This document shows, one piece after another, positions 8,273 to 16,237 of a DNA stretch of 64,000 bases. This stretch comes from Sphingomonas bisphenolicum (GTDB lineage Bacteria > Pseudomonadota > Alphaproteobacteria > Sphingomonadales > Sphingomonadaceae), in NCBI RefSeq assembly GCF_024349785.1, contig NZ_AP018817.1, forward strand, positions 3,317,501 to 3,381,500, in the 5' to 3' direction. The notes under the pieces were generated by a model, which did no database searches, was not told the origin of the DNA, and worked only from the letters and a program-made list of their open reading frames with translations. The stretch's first letter is position 1. Every line of letters begins with the position of its first letter. Both the position numbers and the translations under genes were made by a program.

Positions 8273-9013
8273 TCAGATCATCGCCATGCCGCCATTGACG
8301 TGCAGCGTCTGACCGTTGACGTAGCCGGCCTCCTTGCTCGCCAGATAGACCACCGCCGCGCCGATATCGTCGCCGTCGCCCAGATCGCCGACCGGGATTT
8401 TCTGGAGGATCGCGCCCTTCTGCGCATCGTTCAGCGCATCGGTCATGGCCGACCGGATGAAGCCGGGCGCGACGCAGTTGACGGTGATGCCGCGGCTCGC
8501 CAGTTCTTGGCCCAGCGACTTGGACATGCCGATGATGCCCGCCTTCGACGCGCAATAGTTGGACTGGCCCGGATTGCCGGTGACGCCGACCACCGAAGTG
8601 ATGGAAATGATGCGGCCGAAGCGCGCCTTCATCATCGGCTTGGCGGCGGCGCGGACCAGACGGAACGCAGCCTCCAGATTGACCTGGATCACCTGGCTCC
8701 ATTCCTCGTCCTTCATGCGCAGGATCAGATTGTCGCGGGTGATGCCGGCATTGTTGACGAGGATGTCGAGCCGGCCGCCCAGTGCTTCGACCGCCTGCGG
8801 CACCAGCGCATCCACCGAGGCCGGATCGCTGAGGTTGCAGACGATCGTCTTATGGTCGCCGCCAAGTTCGGCGGCGAAGGCCTTCAGCTTCTCCTCATTG
8901 CTGCCCGAAAGCGCGAGGGTCGCGCCCTGCGCGGCCAGCGCCCTGGCGATCGACGAGCCGATGCCCCCCGAAGCGCCGGTCACCAGCGCGGTCATGCCTG
9001 TTAGGTCGAACAT
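8273..9013 (-). CDS. fabG: 3-oxoacyl-[acyl-carrier-protein] reductase
   Basis: 246-residue short-chain dehydrogenase that reduces 3-oxoacyl-ACP with NADPH. The nucleotide-binding TGASGGIG (about residues 11-18), NNAG, the catalytic Ser in SITSVVG and YCASKAG (Tyr/Lys) are present, and the C-terminus VNGGMAMI is typical of FabG. I chose the ATG at 9013 because AAGGA sits 7 nt upstream; an in-frame ATG five codons earlier has no such site. It follows fabD across a 61-bp spacer occupied by a repeat hairpin. Confidence 0.95.
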   Translation of the reverse strand: MFDLTGMTALVTGASGGIGSSIARALAAQGATLALSGSNEEKLKAFAAELGGDHKTIVCNLSDPASVDALVPQAVEALGGRLDILVNNAGITRDNLILRMKDEEWSQVIQVNLEAAFRLVRAAAKPMMKARFGRIISITSVVGVTGNPGQSNYCASKAGIIGMSKSLGQELASRGITVNCVAPGFIRSAMTDALNDAQKGAILQKIPVGDLGDGDDIGAAVVYLASKEAGYVNGQTLHVNGGMAMI

Positions 9014-9036
9014 GGATAATCCTTTCATCCATAATG

Positions 9037-9068
9037 CCCGTCATCCCCTCGGAGGCGGGGATGACGGG
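9037..9068. repeat. CCCGTCATCCCC perfect inverted repeat between fabD and fabG
   Basis: Perfect 12-bp arms CCCGTCATCCCC (9037-9048) and GGGGATGACGGG (9057-9068), loop of 8. It shares the CGTCATCCC core with the element at 1956-1983. It sits inside an operon spacer, so it may modulate mRNA stability rather than end transcription (no T-run). Confidence 0.75.
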
Positions 9069-9074
9069 AGAGGG

Positions 9075-10013
9075 TCAAAAAGCCGCCAGCGCCGCCTCGA
9101 TATCGTCCATCGTCACGATGCTGCGCACGGTCGCATCGGGAGCGATGCGCTTGACCATGGGGCCAAGCACCTTGCCGCCCACTTCCACGAAGTCGGTGAC
9201 GCCCGCGGTCCACATGGCGGCGACGGATTCGCGCCAGCGGACGCGGCCGGTGACCTGTTCGACCAGGCGAGCCTTGATCTCTTCAGGATCGGCGATCGGC
9301 GCGGCCAGCACATTGGCATAGACCGGCAGCAGCGGCGCGGTCAGCGCGGACGCGGCCAGCGCCTGCGCCATCGCATCCGCGGCGGGCTGCATCAGTTCGC
9401 AGTGGAATGGCGCGGATACCGGCAGCAGGATGCCGCGCTTGATGCCATGATCCTTGACCATGGCGACGGCCCGCTCGATCGCGCCCTTGTGGCCGGAAAT
9501 GACGACCTGACTCGGATCATTGTCATTGGCCACGGCGCAGACTTCGCCCTGTGCGGCAGCGTCGCTCAGCGCCTGCGCCTTGTCGATGTCCGCGCCCAGC
9601 AGCGCAGCCATCGCGCCCTCGCCCACCGGCACGGCTTCCTGCATGGCGTAGCCGCGGCGCTTGAGCAGCCGCGCCGTGGTGCCGACGTCCAGCGCTTCGG
9701 CGGCGCAGAGCGCGCTATATTCGCCGAGCGAATGGCCAGCGACATAGTCGCCCTTTTCGGCCAGCGAAAAACCGCCTTCGGCCTGCATCACGCGCAACGT
9801 CGCGATGGCGTTGGCCATGATTGCGGGCTGGGCATTCTCCGTCAGGGTCAGCCGGTCTTCCGGTCCTTCCACCATCAACCGGAACAAATGATGCGACAGG
9901 GCGTCATCGACCTCCTGGAACAGCTCCCGCGCGGCCGGGCTGGCGTCGGCCAGCGCCTTGCCCATGCCGACGGACTGGCTGCCCTGCCCTGGAAAAAGAA
10001 ATGCCCGCATCAT
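9075..10013 (-). CDS. fabD: Malonyl-CoA:ACP transacylase
   Basis: 312 residues. Loads malonyl groups onto ACP. N-terminal FLFPGQGSQSVGMG oxyanion-loop motif, nucleophile Ser95 in VAGHSLGEYSAL, and the catalytic His in SAPFHCELM are all seen. Two adjacent ATG codons open the frame; the second (10010) is better spaced from AGGGG upstream. Sits directly upstream of fabG on the same strand. Confidence 0.96.
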   Translation of the reverse strand: MMRAFLFPGQGSQSVGMGKALADASPAARELFQEVDDALSHHLFRLMVEGPEDRLTLTENAQPAIMANAIATLRVMQAEGGFSLAEKGDYVAGHSLGEYSALCAAEALDVGTTARLLKRRGYAMQEAVPVGEGAMAALLGADIDKAQALSDAAAQGEVCAVANDNDPSQVVISGHKGAIERAVAMVKDHGIKRGILLPVSAPFHCELMQPAADAMAQALAASALTAPLLPVYANVLAAPIADPEEIKARLVEQVTGRVRWRESVAAMWTAGVTDFVEVGGKVLGPMVKRIAPDATVRSIVTMDDIEAALAAF

Positions 10014-10193
10014 TTATCCCCTGACCACAAGGCGCTTAAAAAAGCGCATAAATTCAAACACGATACACTTTGAGACATAAATGTCATTGAGCCGTACATA
10101 CCCCTGCGGCAGTCAGGGGCCGGACGTATCAACCCCCTTTCGGATCGGGGCAGCGTGGCCGCCCCTTTAACGACGACGGAGTGCAAGGAAAAG

Positions 10194-11645
10194 GTGCGAT
10201 ATCGCATAAGCTGGATCAGCGGCACGGCGCTCCTCCTGTCCGCCTGCGCGGCGGGGCCGGACTATCGCGCGCCGCAGGGCGCTGCGCTGGGCCTGCCGGC
10301 AGCCTATAGCCAGGGCGCCTCCGCCCCGGTCGGCGATGCCGACCTCGCCAGTTGGTGGACGCGGCTGAACGACCCGGCGCTCAGCGGCCTGATCGACCGC
10401 GCCATCGCCAATAATCTGGACATCGTCCAGGCGCAGGCCCGGTTGCGGCAGGCGCGGGAATCGCTGCGCCAGGCCAATGCCAGCTTCCTGCCGCAGATCA
10501 GCGGATCGGGCAGCGGCGGCAAGAATTACCGCAGTCAGGCGGGCGGCACCCGCGTCGACGACAGCGGCAACGTCATCAGCACGGGCGCCAGCAAATGGTC
10601 GAGCACCTATTCGCTGGGCGCCAATGCGAGCTGGCAGATCGACCTGTTCGGCGAACTGTCCCGCACTGCCGAAGCTGCACGGGCGGATCTGGCCGCGTCG
10701 GGATATGACCTCGCCAATGTCCGCATGACGATCATATCCGAACTGACGACCAACTATATCCAGGCGCGGCTGGCGCAGGAACAGTTGCGCATCGCGCGCG
10801 AAAGCCAGCGCGTCCAGAAGGATAATTTCGACATTGCCAGCTGGCGCTTGCAGGCCGGCCTCGTCTCGTCGCTGGACGAACAGCAGGCCCGCGCGCAACT
10901 GGCCCAGACCAGTGCGACCATCCCGCAGATCGAGGCGAGCCTGAAGGGCAGCCTCAACCGCATCGCGGTGCTGACGGGCCAGGCGCCGGGCGACGCGACC
11001 CGCGCGCTGGAAACCCCCGCCCCCATTCCCGTCGCGTCGACGCAGATCGCGACCGGCATCCCTGCCGACACGCTGCGCCAGCGGCCCGACGTGCGCAGCG
11101 CCGAACGGGCGCTGGCCGCCGCCACCGCGCGGGTCGGCGTCGCGCAGGCGCAGCTTTATCCCTCGCTCGGCATCAGCGGCAATATCGCCACCACGTCCAA
11201 CGCCTTCAGCGATCTGTTCAGCCTGATCACCGGCGGCGTCTTCGCCAATGTGGCGCAGACGATCTTCGACGGCGGGCGGTTGCAATCGCAGGTGCGGTCG
11301 CAAAAGGCCGCGACCGACGCCGCCTTCGCCGCCTATAAACAAAGCGTCCTCACCGCGCTGGAGGATGTCGAGAACGCCATGGCGCAGCTCACCAGCGCCC
11401 GCGCGCGCAAGGCGGAATTCGCCGTCGCCTATGACGCATCGAACAACGCCGCGATCCTGGCGCGCAGCCAATATCAGGCGGGCCTGACCGATTTCCAGAC
11501 GCTGCTGACCAGCGAATCCACCCTATTGAACGCGCGCAACAGCCTGGCTTCCGCGCAATCCGACGAGGTTCTGGCCATCGCCCAGCTTTACAATGCGCTG
11601 GGCGGCGGCTGGCAGAGCATGGACGATCGCCCAAATGAGCAATGA
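10194..11645 (+). CDS. NodT-family outer-membrane efflux lipoprotein
   Basis: 483 residues; TolC-like trimeric channel of a tripartite exporter. A short lipoprotein signal with lipobox LLSAC (Cys near residue 18) precedes AGPDYRAP, a classic NodT start. I chose the GTG at 10194, which has AAGGA 4-5 nt upstream and gives a compact signal peptide, over the GTG at 10155. Two internal helical-hairpin repeats (QAQARLRQARESLRQANA... and ATARVGVAQAQLYPSL) and the QTIFDGGRLQSQV turn are typical. It overlaps macA by 11 bp, so the operon is coupled. Confidence 0.92.
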   Translation: MRYRISWISGTALLLSACAAGPDYRAPQGAALGLPAAYSQGASAPVGDADLASWWTRLNDPALSGLIDRAIANNLDIVQAQARLRQARESLRQANASFLPQISGSGSGGKNYRSQAGGTRVDDSGNVISTGASKWSSTYSLGANASWQIDLFGELSRTAEAARADLAASGYDLANVRMTIISELTTNYIQARLAQEQLRIARESQRVQKDNFDIASWRLQAGLVSSLDEQQARAQLAQTSATIPQIEASLKGSLNRIAVLTGQAPGDATRALETPAPIPVASTQIATGIPADTLRQRPDVRSAERALAAATARVGVAQAQLYPSLGISGNIATTSNAFSDLFSLITGGVFANVAQTIFDGGRLQSQVRSQKAATDAAFAAYKQSVLTALEDVENAMAQLTSARARKAEFAVAYDASNNAAILARSQYQAGLTDFQTLLTSESTLLNARNSLASAQSDEVLAIAQLYNALGGGWQSMDDRPNEQ

Positions 11646-13170
11646 TGTGACCAAAGACCAGGATCTTGACGACTTTCTGGGCGCGAAGCCCGAAAAGCCG
11701 TGGCGCAAATGGGTGATCCGCGGCGGCATCGGCGTCGTCCTGCTGATCGCGATCCTGTTGCTCGCGCGCTGCTTTTCAGGTGACGACAAGCCCAATTATG
11801 CGACGCGCGAAGTGCGGCAGGGCGACCTGACCGTCAGCGTGTCGGCCACCGGCAATTTAAAGCCGATCAACCAGGTCGATGTCGGGTCCGAACAGTCCGG
11901 CAAGATCACCGCGGTCTATGTCGACGTCAACGATCGCGTGACCAAGGGGCAGAAGCTCGCTGAACTGGACACCCGCCGGCTGGTCGACACGGTGAACCAG
12001 AATCGGGCGCAGGTCGCATCGTCTCAGGCCAGTGTCGCGCAGGCGCAGGCGCAGGTCGCCTTGGCCAAGGCGACGCTCGACCGGCAATTGAACGTCTTCA
12101 ACCTGTCGGGCGGCAAGGTGCCGGCCAAGACCGAAATCGATGCCGCGCGCGCGGACTATCAGTCGGCGCTGGCCACGCTGCGGTCGTCGCAGGCGCAGGT
12201 GGACGTGTCGCGCGCGCAACTGTCCACGGCGCAGACCAACCTGTCGATCGCGCAGATCGTGTCGCCGGTGAACGGCGTCGTCCTGTCGCGCGACATCGAA
12301 CCCGGCCAGACCGTCGCCGCCTCGCTGAACGCGCCGGTGCTGTTCACCCTGGCCGAAGACCTGACGCAGATGGAGGTCGAAGTATCGGTGGACGAAGCCG
12401 ATGTCGGCCAGGTGAAGGAAGGCCAGAGCGCCACCTTCGCCGTCGACGCCTTCCCCGGCCGCACCTTCCCGGCGAAGGTCACTCGGGTCAATGTCGGGTC
12501 GAACAGCTCCACCAGTTCATCCTCCTCCACGACCACCACCACGTCCACGACGGGCACGGTGGTCGCCTATACCGCCGTGCTGTCGGTCGATAATGACGAC
12601 GAAACGCTGCGCCCCGGCATGACGGCGACCGCGGATATCGTGACGCAGGAGTTGCAGAACGTCCTGCTGGTCCCCAACAGCGCGCTGCGCTTCAAGCCCA
12701 GCGCCACGGCGCAGGGCGGCGGCATCACCAGCGTCCTGCCGGGTCCGGGCCGGATGCGCCGTGGCGGCGCCAAGCGCCAGGTCAATTTCGGCGCGGGCAG
12801 CAGCCAGACCGTCTATATCGTCGGCGAGGACGGTAATCCCAAGGCGCTGCAGGTAACGGTCGGCGCCAGCGACGGATCGCGCACCGCCGTTACGGGCGGC
12901 GCATTGAAGGCAGGAATGCGCGTCATCACCGGCCAGCTCGCGGCCGGCCAGGAAGCCCCGGCGGAGGACCAGAAGGCCGATACGGGTGCCGACACCAGGG
13001 CGCCGGACCGCCGCCAGAGCAATCCGTCGGCCGACGGCACGCCCGCCAGCGTCGGCAAGCTCGGCAATTCGGGCGACGCCGCACCCGAAACCGCGCCGGT
13101 CGCGCCGACGAACGGCGCGCCGGCAGCACCATCCCAGCCTAGCGGCACCGGCCGCCAGAGTGGAAGCTGA
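11635..13170 (+). CDS. macA: MacA-type periplasmic adaptor (membrane fusion protein)
   Basis: 511 residues, longer than the usual 370-400. Cytoplasmic N-terminus, one membrane segment (about residues 27-46), biotinyl-lipoyl half-motifs (SVSATGNLKPINQVDVGSE and IVSPVNGVVLSRDIEPGQ), a long coiled-coil hairpin between them, and a beta-barrel. Two oddities: a Ser/Thr-only run at about residues 289-305 in the barrel, and an Ala/Pro/Asp-rich, probably disordered tail of roughly 85 residues. It links the outer-membrane channel to the ABC transporter encoded next. Confidence 0.92.
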   Translation: MSNDVTKDQDLDDFLGAKPEKPWRKWVIRGGIGVVLLIAILLLARCFSGDDKPNYATREVRQGDLTVSVSATGNLKPINQVDVGSEQSGKITAVYVDVNDRVTKGQKLAELDTRRLVDTVNQNRAQVASSQASVAQAQAQVALAKATLDRQLNVFNLSGGKVPAKTEIDAARADYQSALATLRSSQAQVDVSRAQLSTAQTNLSIAQIVSPVNGVVLSRDIEPGQTVAASLNAPVLFTLAEDLTQMEVEVSVDEADVGQVKEGQSATFAVDAFPGRTFPAKVTRVNVGSNSSTSSSSSTTTTTSTTGTVVAYTAVLSVDNDDETLRPGMTATADIVTQELQNVLLVPNSALRFKPSATAQGGGITSVLPGPGRMRRGGAKRQVNFGAGSSQTVYIVGEDGNPKALQVTVGASDGSRTAVTGGALKAGMRVITGQLAAGQEAPAEDQKADTGADTRAPDRRQSNPSADGTPASVGKLGNSGDAAPETAPVAPTNGAPAAPSQPSGTGRQSGS

Positions 13171-13176
13171 CGCGTC

Positions 13177-13881
13177 ATGCCGATCGCTGATCCGATCATC
13201 GCCATGCGCGGCGCGACCAAGGTTTATGGCGAAGGCCCGACCGCGTTCCAGGCGTTGAAGGGCATCGACCTCGACATCGCGCAGGGTGATTTCGTCGCCG
13301 TCATGGGGCCGTCGGGGTCCGGCAAGTCGACGACGATGAACATATTGGGCTGCCTGGACGTGCCCTCGGGCGGGGAGTTTCTGTTCAAGGGCCGCCATGT
13401 CGAAACGCTGGACCGCGACCAGCGCGCGCTGCTGCGCCGCCGCTATCTCGGCTTCGTGTTCCAGGGCTTCAACCTGCTGTCGCGCACCACCGCGCTGGAA
13501 AATGTCGAACTGCCCCTGCTCTATCGCGGCGAGGACAAGAAGACCCGCTACGACATGGGCATGGCCGCGCTCGACAAGGTGGGCCTCAAGGACTGGTGGG
13601 ACCATACGCCGGCCGAACTGTCGGGCGGCCAGCAGCAGCGCGTCGCCATCGCCCGCGCCATCGTCACCCATCCCGACGTGCTGCTGGCGGACGAGCCGAC
13701 CGGCAATCTCGATTCGGAACGGTCGGTGGAGATCATGGAATTGCTGACCGACCTCAACCGCAACAGCGGCATCACCGTGCTGATGGTGACCCACGAACCC
13801 GACATGGCCGCCTTCGCCCGCACCATCGTCCATTTCAAGGACGGCCTGGTCGAGCGGGTGGAACAGAAGGTGGCGGCGTGA
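13177..13881 (+). CDS. MacB-type ABC transporter ATPase subunit
   Basis: 234-residue ATPase of the LolD/MacB class. Walker A GPSGSGKST, signature LSGGQQQR, Walker B VLLADEPTGNLDSE and the H-loop TVLMVTHEPDM are intact. In E. coli MacB this domain is fused to the permease; here it is a separate polypeptide and the permease follows after a 187-bp repeat-filled spacer. Starts six bases after macA. It powers export of a peptide, lipid or macrolide-like substrate not defined by sequence. Confidence 0.93.
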   Translation: MPIADPIIAMRGATKVYGEGPTAFQALKGIDLDIAQGDFVAVMGPSGSGKSTTMNILGCLDVPSGGEFLFKGRHVETLDRDQRALLRRRYLGFVFQGFNLLSRTTALENVELPLLYRGEDKKTRYDMGMAALDKVGLKDWWDHTPAELSGGQQQRVAIARAIVTHPDVLLADEPTGNLDSERSVEIMELLTDLNRNSGITVLMVTHEPDMAAFARTIVHFKDGLVERVEQKVAA

Positions 13882-13898
13882 CGGAGAGAGCGATCGAG

Positions 13899-14057
13899 CC
13901 TTCTCTCCGCGGGGGAGAAGGATATGTAGCCTTAGGCGCGAAGCGACTGAGGCGAAGTTGGAAGAGGGGGATGAAGCCTGCGCCCTCCCCCCTCTCCCAA
14001 CTACGACCAGGCAGCAAGCTGCCAAGTCTCCTCATCCCTCTCCTCCTAAGGGAGAGG
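13899..14057. repeat. Triple-hairpin intergenic repeat inside the macAB operon
   Basis: Three nested or adjacent inverted repeats: CCTTCTCTCCGCGG/GGGAGAAGG (13899-13921), GTTGGAAGAGGGGG (13957-13970) with CCCCCTCTCCCAAC (about 13988-14001), and CCTCTCC (14037-14043) with GGGAGAGG (14050-14057). The last arm contains the AGGAAGGA ribosome-binding site region for the permease. Looks like a dispersed REP-type element inserted in the operon. Confidence 0.7.
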
Positions 14058-14068
14058 AAGGACCGTCC

Positions 14069-15274
14069 ATGCTAGGCACCACCATCATCCTCGCCTTTCG
14101 CGCGATCAACCGGCACAAGCTGCGGTCGTTTCTCACCACGCTGGGCATCATCATCGGCGTCGCCGCGGTCGTCACCATGGTGACGCTGGGCAATGGCGCC
14201 ACGGCGGCGGTGCGCGAACAGATCAGTTCGCTCGGCGCCAATGTGCTCCAGTTGCGCCCCGGCCAGGGCTTCGGCCGCGGCGGCGGCGGCCCGCGCCCGC
14301 CCGATTTCAAGGAACGCGATCTCACCGCGATCGAAAATCAGCTGACCGGCGTGCGCGCCGTCGCCCCGGTGGTGCAGTCGAGCGGCACCGCCATCTATGA
14401 AGGCAATAACTGGTCGACCACCGTCTATGGCACCACATCGGCCTATTCCGAGGTGCAGCAGTGGAAGGTCGCGGACGGCCGCCTGTTCCTGGCGGAAGAG
14501 GAGGAGGCCGGCCGCCCCGTCTGCATCATCGGCAATACGGTGCGCACCAACCTGTTCCAGGGCGCCGAACCGGTGGGCAAGCGGATGCGGATCAAGGGCG
14601 TGTCCTGCCAGGTCGTGGGCGTGCTGGCGACGCGCGGCCAGGGCGGCTTCGGCGACCAGGACGATGTCGTCGTCATGCCGATCAAGTTCGTGCAGCGCCG
14701 CTTCACGGGCGACCGCGACATCAGCCAGATCATGGTCGCGGTCGATGACGCCTATGACACCAGCACGGTCCAGTCGAGCCTGGAGGAGCTGATGCGCGAG
14801 CGGCGCAAGATCAAGGCGGGCGCCGAGGATAATTTCAACGTCTTCGACACCAAGCAGATCAGCGACACGCTGACCGGCACCACCACCATCCTGACCCAGA
14901 TCGTCGGCGCGGTGGCGGCAATCTCGCTGCTGGTCGGCGGCATCGGCATCATGAACATCATGCTGGTGTCGGTGACGGAGCGCACGCGGGAAATCGGTAT
15001 CCGCCTCGCCATCGGCGCGGTCGCGCGCGAGGTGTTGATGCAGTTTCTGGTGGAGGCGATCGTATTGTCCTGCCTGGGCGGCCTGATCGGGCTGTTCCTG
15101 GCGCTGATCGCGACGGTCGCCATCGCGCCGCTGATGCAGGTGCCGTTTCTGTTCGACATCAAGGTCAACCTGATCGCCTTCGTCTTTTCGGCGGCGATCG
15201 GCGTGGTGTTCGGCTATTTCCCGGCCCGGCGCGCGGCGGCGCTCAACCCGATCGACGCGCTGCGTCACGAGTAG
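14069..15274 (+). CDS. MacB-type ABC transporter permease subunit (FtsX/MacB-PCD)
   Basis: 401 residues: a first membrane helix (about residues 20-45, RSFLTTLGIIIGVAAVVTMV), a large periplasmic MacB_PCD domain, then three C-terminal helices (FtsX domain) with the conserved GGIGIMNIMLVSVTERTREIGIRLAIGA segment. The ATG at 14069 follows AGGAAGGA and opens at MLGTTIILAFRAINRHKLRSF, the normal family start. It pairs with the ATPase upstream; such mechanotransmitter permeases couple cytoplasmic ATP hydrolysis to periplasmic movement. Confidence 0.93.
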   Translation: MLGTTIILAFRAINRHKLRSFLTTLGIIIGVAAVVTMVTLGNGATAAVREQISSLGANVLQLRPGQGFGRGGGGPRPPDFKERDLTAIENQLTGVRAVAPVVQSSGTAIYEGNNWSTTVYGTTSAYSEVQQWKVADGRLFLAEEEEAGRPVCIIGNTVRTNLFQGAEPVGKRMRIKGVSCQVVGVLATRGQGGFGDQDDVVVMPIKFVQRRFTGDRDISQIMVAVDDAYDTSTVQSSLEELMRERRKIKAGAEDNFNVFDTKQISDTLTGTTTILTQIVGAVAAISLLVGGIGIMNIMLVSVTERTREIGIRLAIGAVAREVLMQFLVEAIVLSCLGGLIGLFLALIATVAIAPLMQVPFLFDIKVNLIAFVFSAAIGVVFGYFPARRAAALNPIDALRHE

Positions 15275-15369
15275 CTGATATATTTTGCGACAAAAGCGGG
15301 TGCCGCCCGGCATAGTCCTGCGACACCCGCGCCCTAGTCCCTCTCCATCACCGGAAAGGGACGCCCGTC

Positions 15370-15534
15370 ATGAAACCGATCATCCTCAGCCTGTCCGCCA
15401 GCCTGCTGGCACTGGGCGTCACCATCGCCCCCTTCGCGCTCGCGCAGCCGGACAGCGCCGCCCCACTGGTCGAGGGCAAGGACCGGCCGATCCTGTTGCA
15501 GCGCATGGTGGTGACGGCGACGCCGCTGCCCTGA
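15370..15534 (+). CDS. Tiny exported peptide (54 aa)
   Basis: Starts ATG AAA CCG ATC ATC with GGAAAGGGA upstream, and encodes MKPIILSLSASLLALGVTIA, a good signal peptide with an ALA-QPD cleavage site, leaving about 29 mature residues ending VVTATPLP. A strong terminator follows 22 bases after the stop, which supports a real transcription unit. I know no function. It could alternatively be a peptide leader, but no regulated gene follows on the same strand before the terminator. Confidence 0.6.
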   Translation: MKPIILSLSASLLALGVTIAPFALAQPDSAAPLVEGKDRPILLQRMVVTATPLP

Positions 15535-15556
15535 CAAGCCCCTCCTTATGATCGCC

Positions 15557-15588
15557 AGCCTCGCAGCCCATGCTGCGAGGCTTTTTCC
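15557..15588 (+). terminator. Rho-independent terminator
   Basis: Perfect 10-bp stem AGCCTCGCAG (15557-15566) and CTGCGAGGCT (15573-15582), 6-nt loop, then TTTTTCCTT. Follows the 54-residue exported peptide gene and the macAB operon. Confidence 0.9.
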
Positions 15589-15779
15589 TTTGGAGCTGCG
15601 CGCGCGGCATCCTCCGGAATCGCCGCCCCCTTTTCTGAACAACAGTTCAGCTTAAATTTCAAACTGTTACAATTTCCGACAATCCAGGCCCGCCCGTGAC
15701 ACATCGTCGCGACAAGCACCCCCTATCTCTGTCTTCGACGCCACGGAATGGCGCCCGTCACACGGCAAAGGAGCCAACC

Positions 15780-16172
15780 ATGTTCAAGAAGATCCTCATC
15801 GCCCTGGCCACCACCACGCTGGTCGCCAGCCCCATCGTCAGCGCGCAGGCGCAGGCCCAGAGCCATGGCCCGCAGCATCGCCAGGAACAGACCCGCAAGG
15901 TCGTGACGCACAAGGCCAATGGCCGCACCGTCGTCAAGAAGCAGACCGTCGTGCGCAAGGACACGCATCGGGACAATGGCCGCCGTTGGGCCAAGGGTCA
16001 GCGCTTCGACCACCGCTATGCAACCAACTATCGGGTGGTGAACAATTATCGCGACTATCGCCTGTCGGCTCCGCCGCGCGGCTATCACTGGGTCCGCTCG
16101 GGCAATGACGCGGTGCTGATCGCGATCACCAGCGGCATCATCGGCGCCGTCGTCGGCAGCGCGATCCGGTAA
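15780..16172 (+). CDS. RcnB-family periplasmic protein
   Basis: 130 residues: signal peptide (MFKKILIALATTTLVASPIV, cleavage near AQA), a basic linker rich in Lys/Arg/His, then YRLSAPPRGYHWVRSGNDAVLIAITSG, the RcnB signature, and a Gly-rich hydrophobic C-terminus (GIIGAVVGSAIR). E. coli RcnB modulates nickel/cobalt homeostasis in the periplasm, but most family members are of unknown role. AAAGGAG precedes the start and a clear terminator follows. Confidence 0.85.
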   Translation: MFKKILIALATTTLVASPIVSAQAQAQSHGPQHRQEQTRKVVTHKANGRTVVKKQTVVRKDTHRDNGRRWAKGQRFDHRYATNYRVVNNYRDYRLSAPPRGYHWVRSGNDAVLIAITSGIIGAVVGSAIR

Positions 16173-16198
16173 GTCTTCCCAAGCCGGAAGGTCGCACG

Positions 16199-16234
16199 AT
16201 GCCCCGGGGCTTCTCTCCCCCCGGGGCATTTTTG
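16199..16234 (+). terminator. Rho-independent terminator after the RcnB-like gene
   Basis: ATGCCCCGGGG (16199-16209) pairs perfectly with CCCCGGGGCAT (16219-16229), followed by TTTTTG. It lies between the convergent RcnB-like and GntP-family genes. Confidence 0.9.
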
Positions 16235-16237
16235 TCG

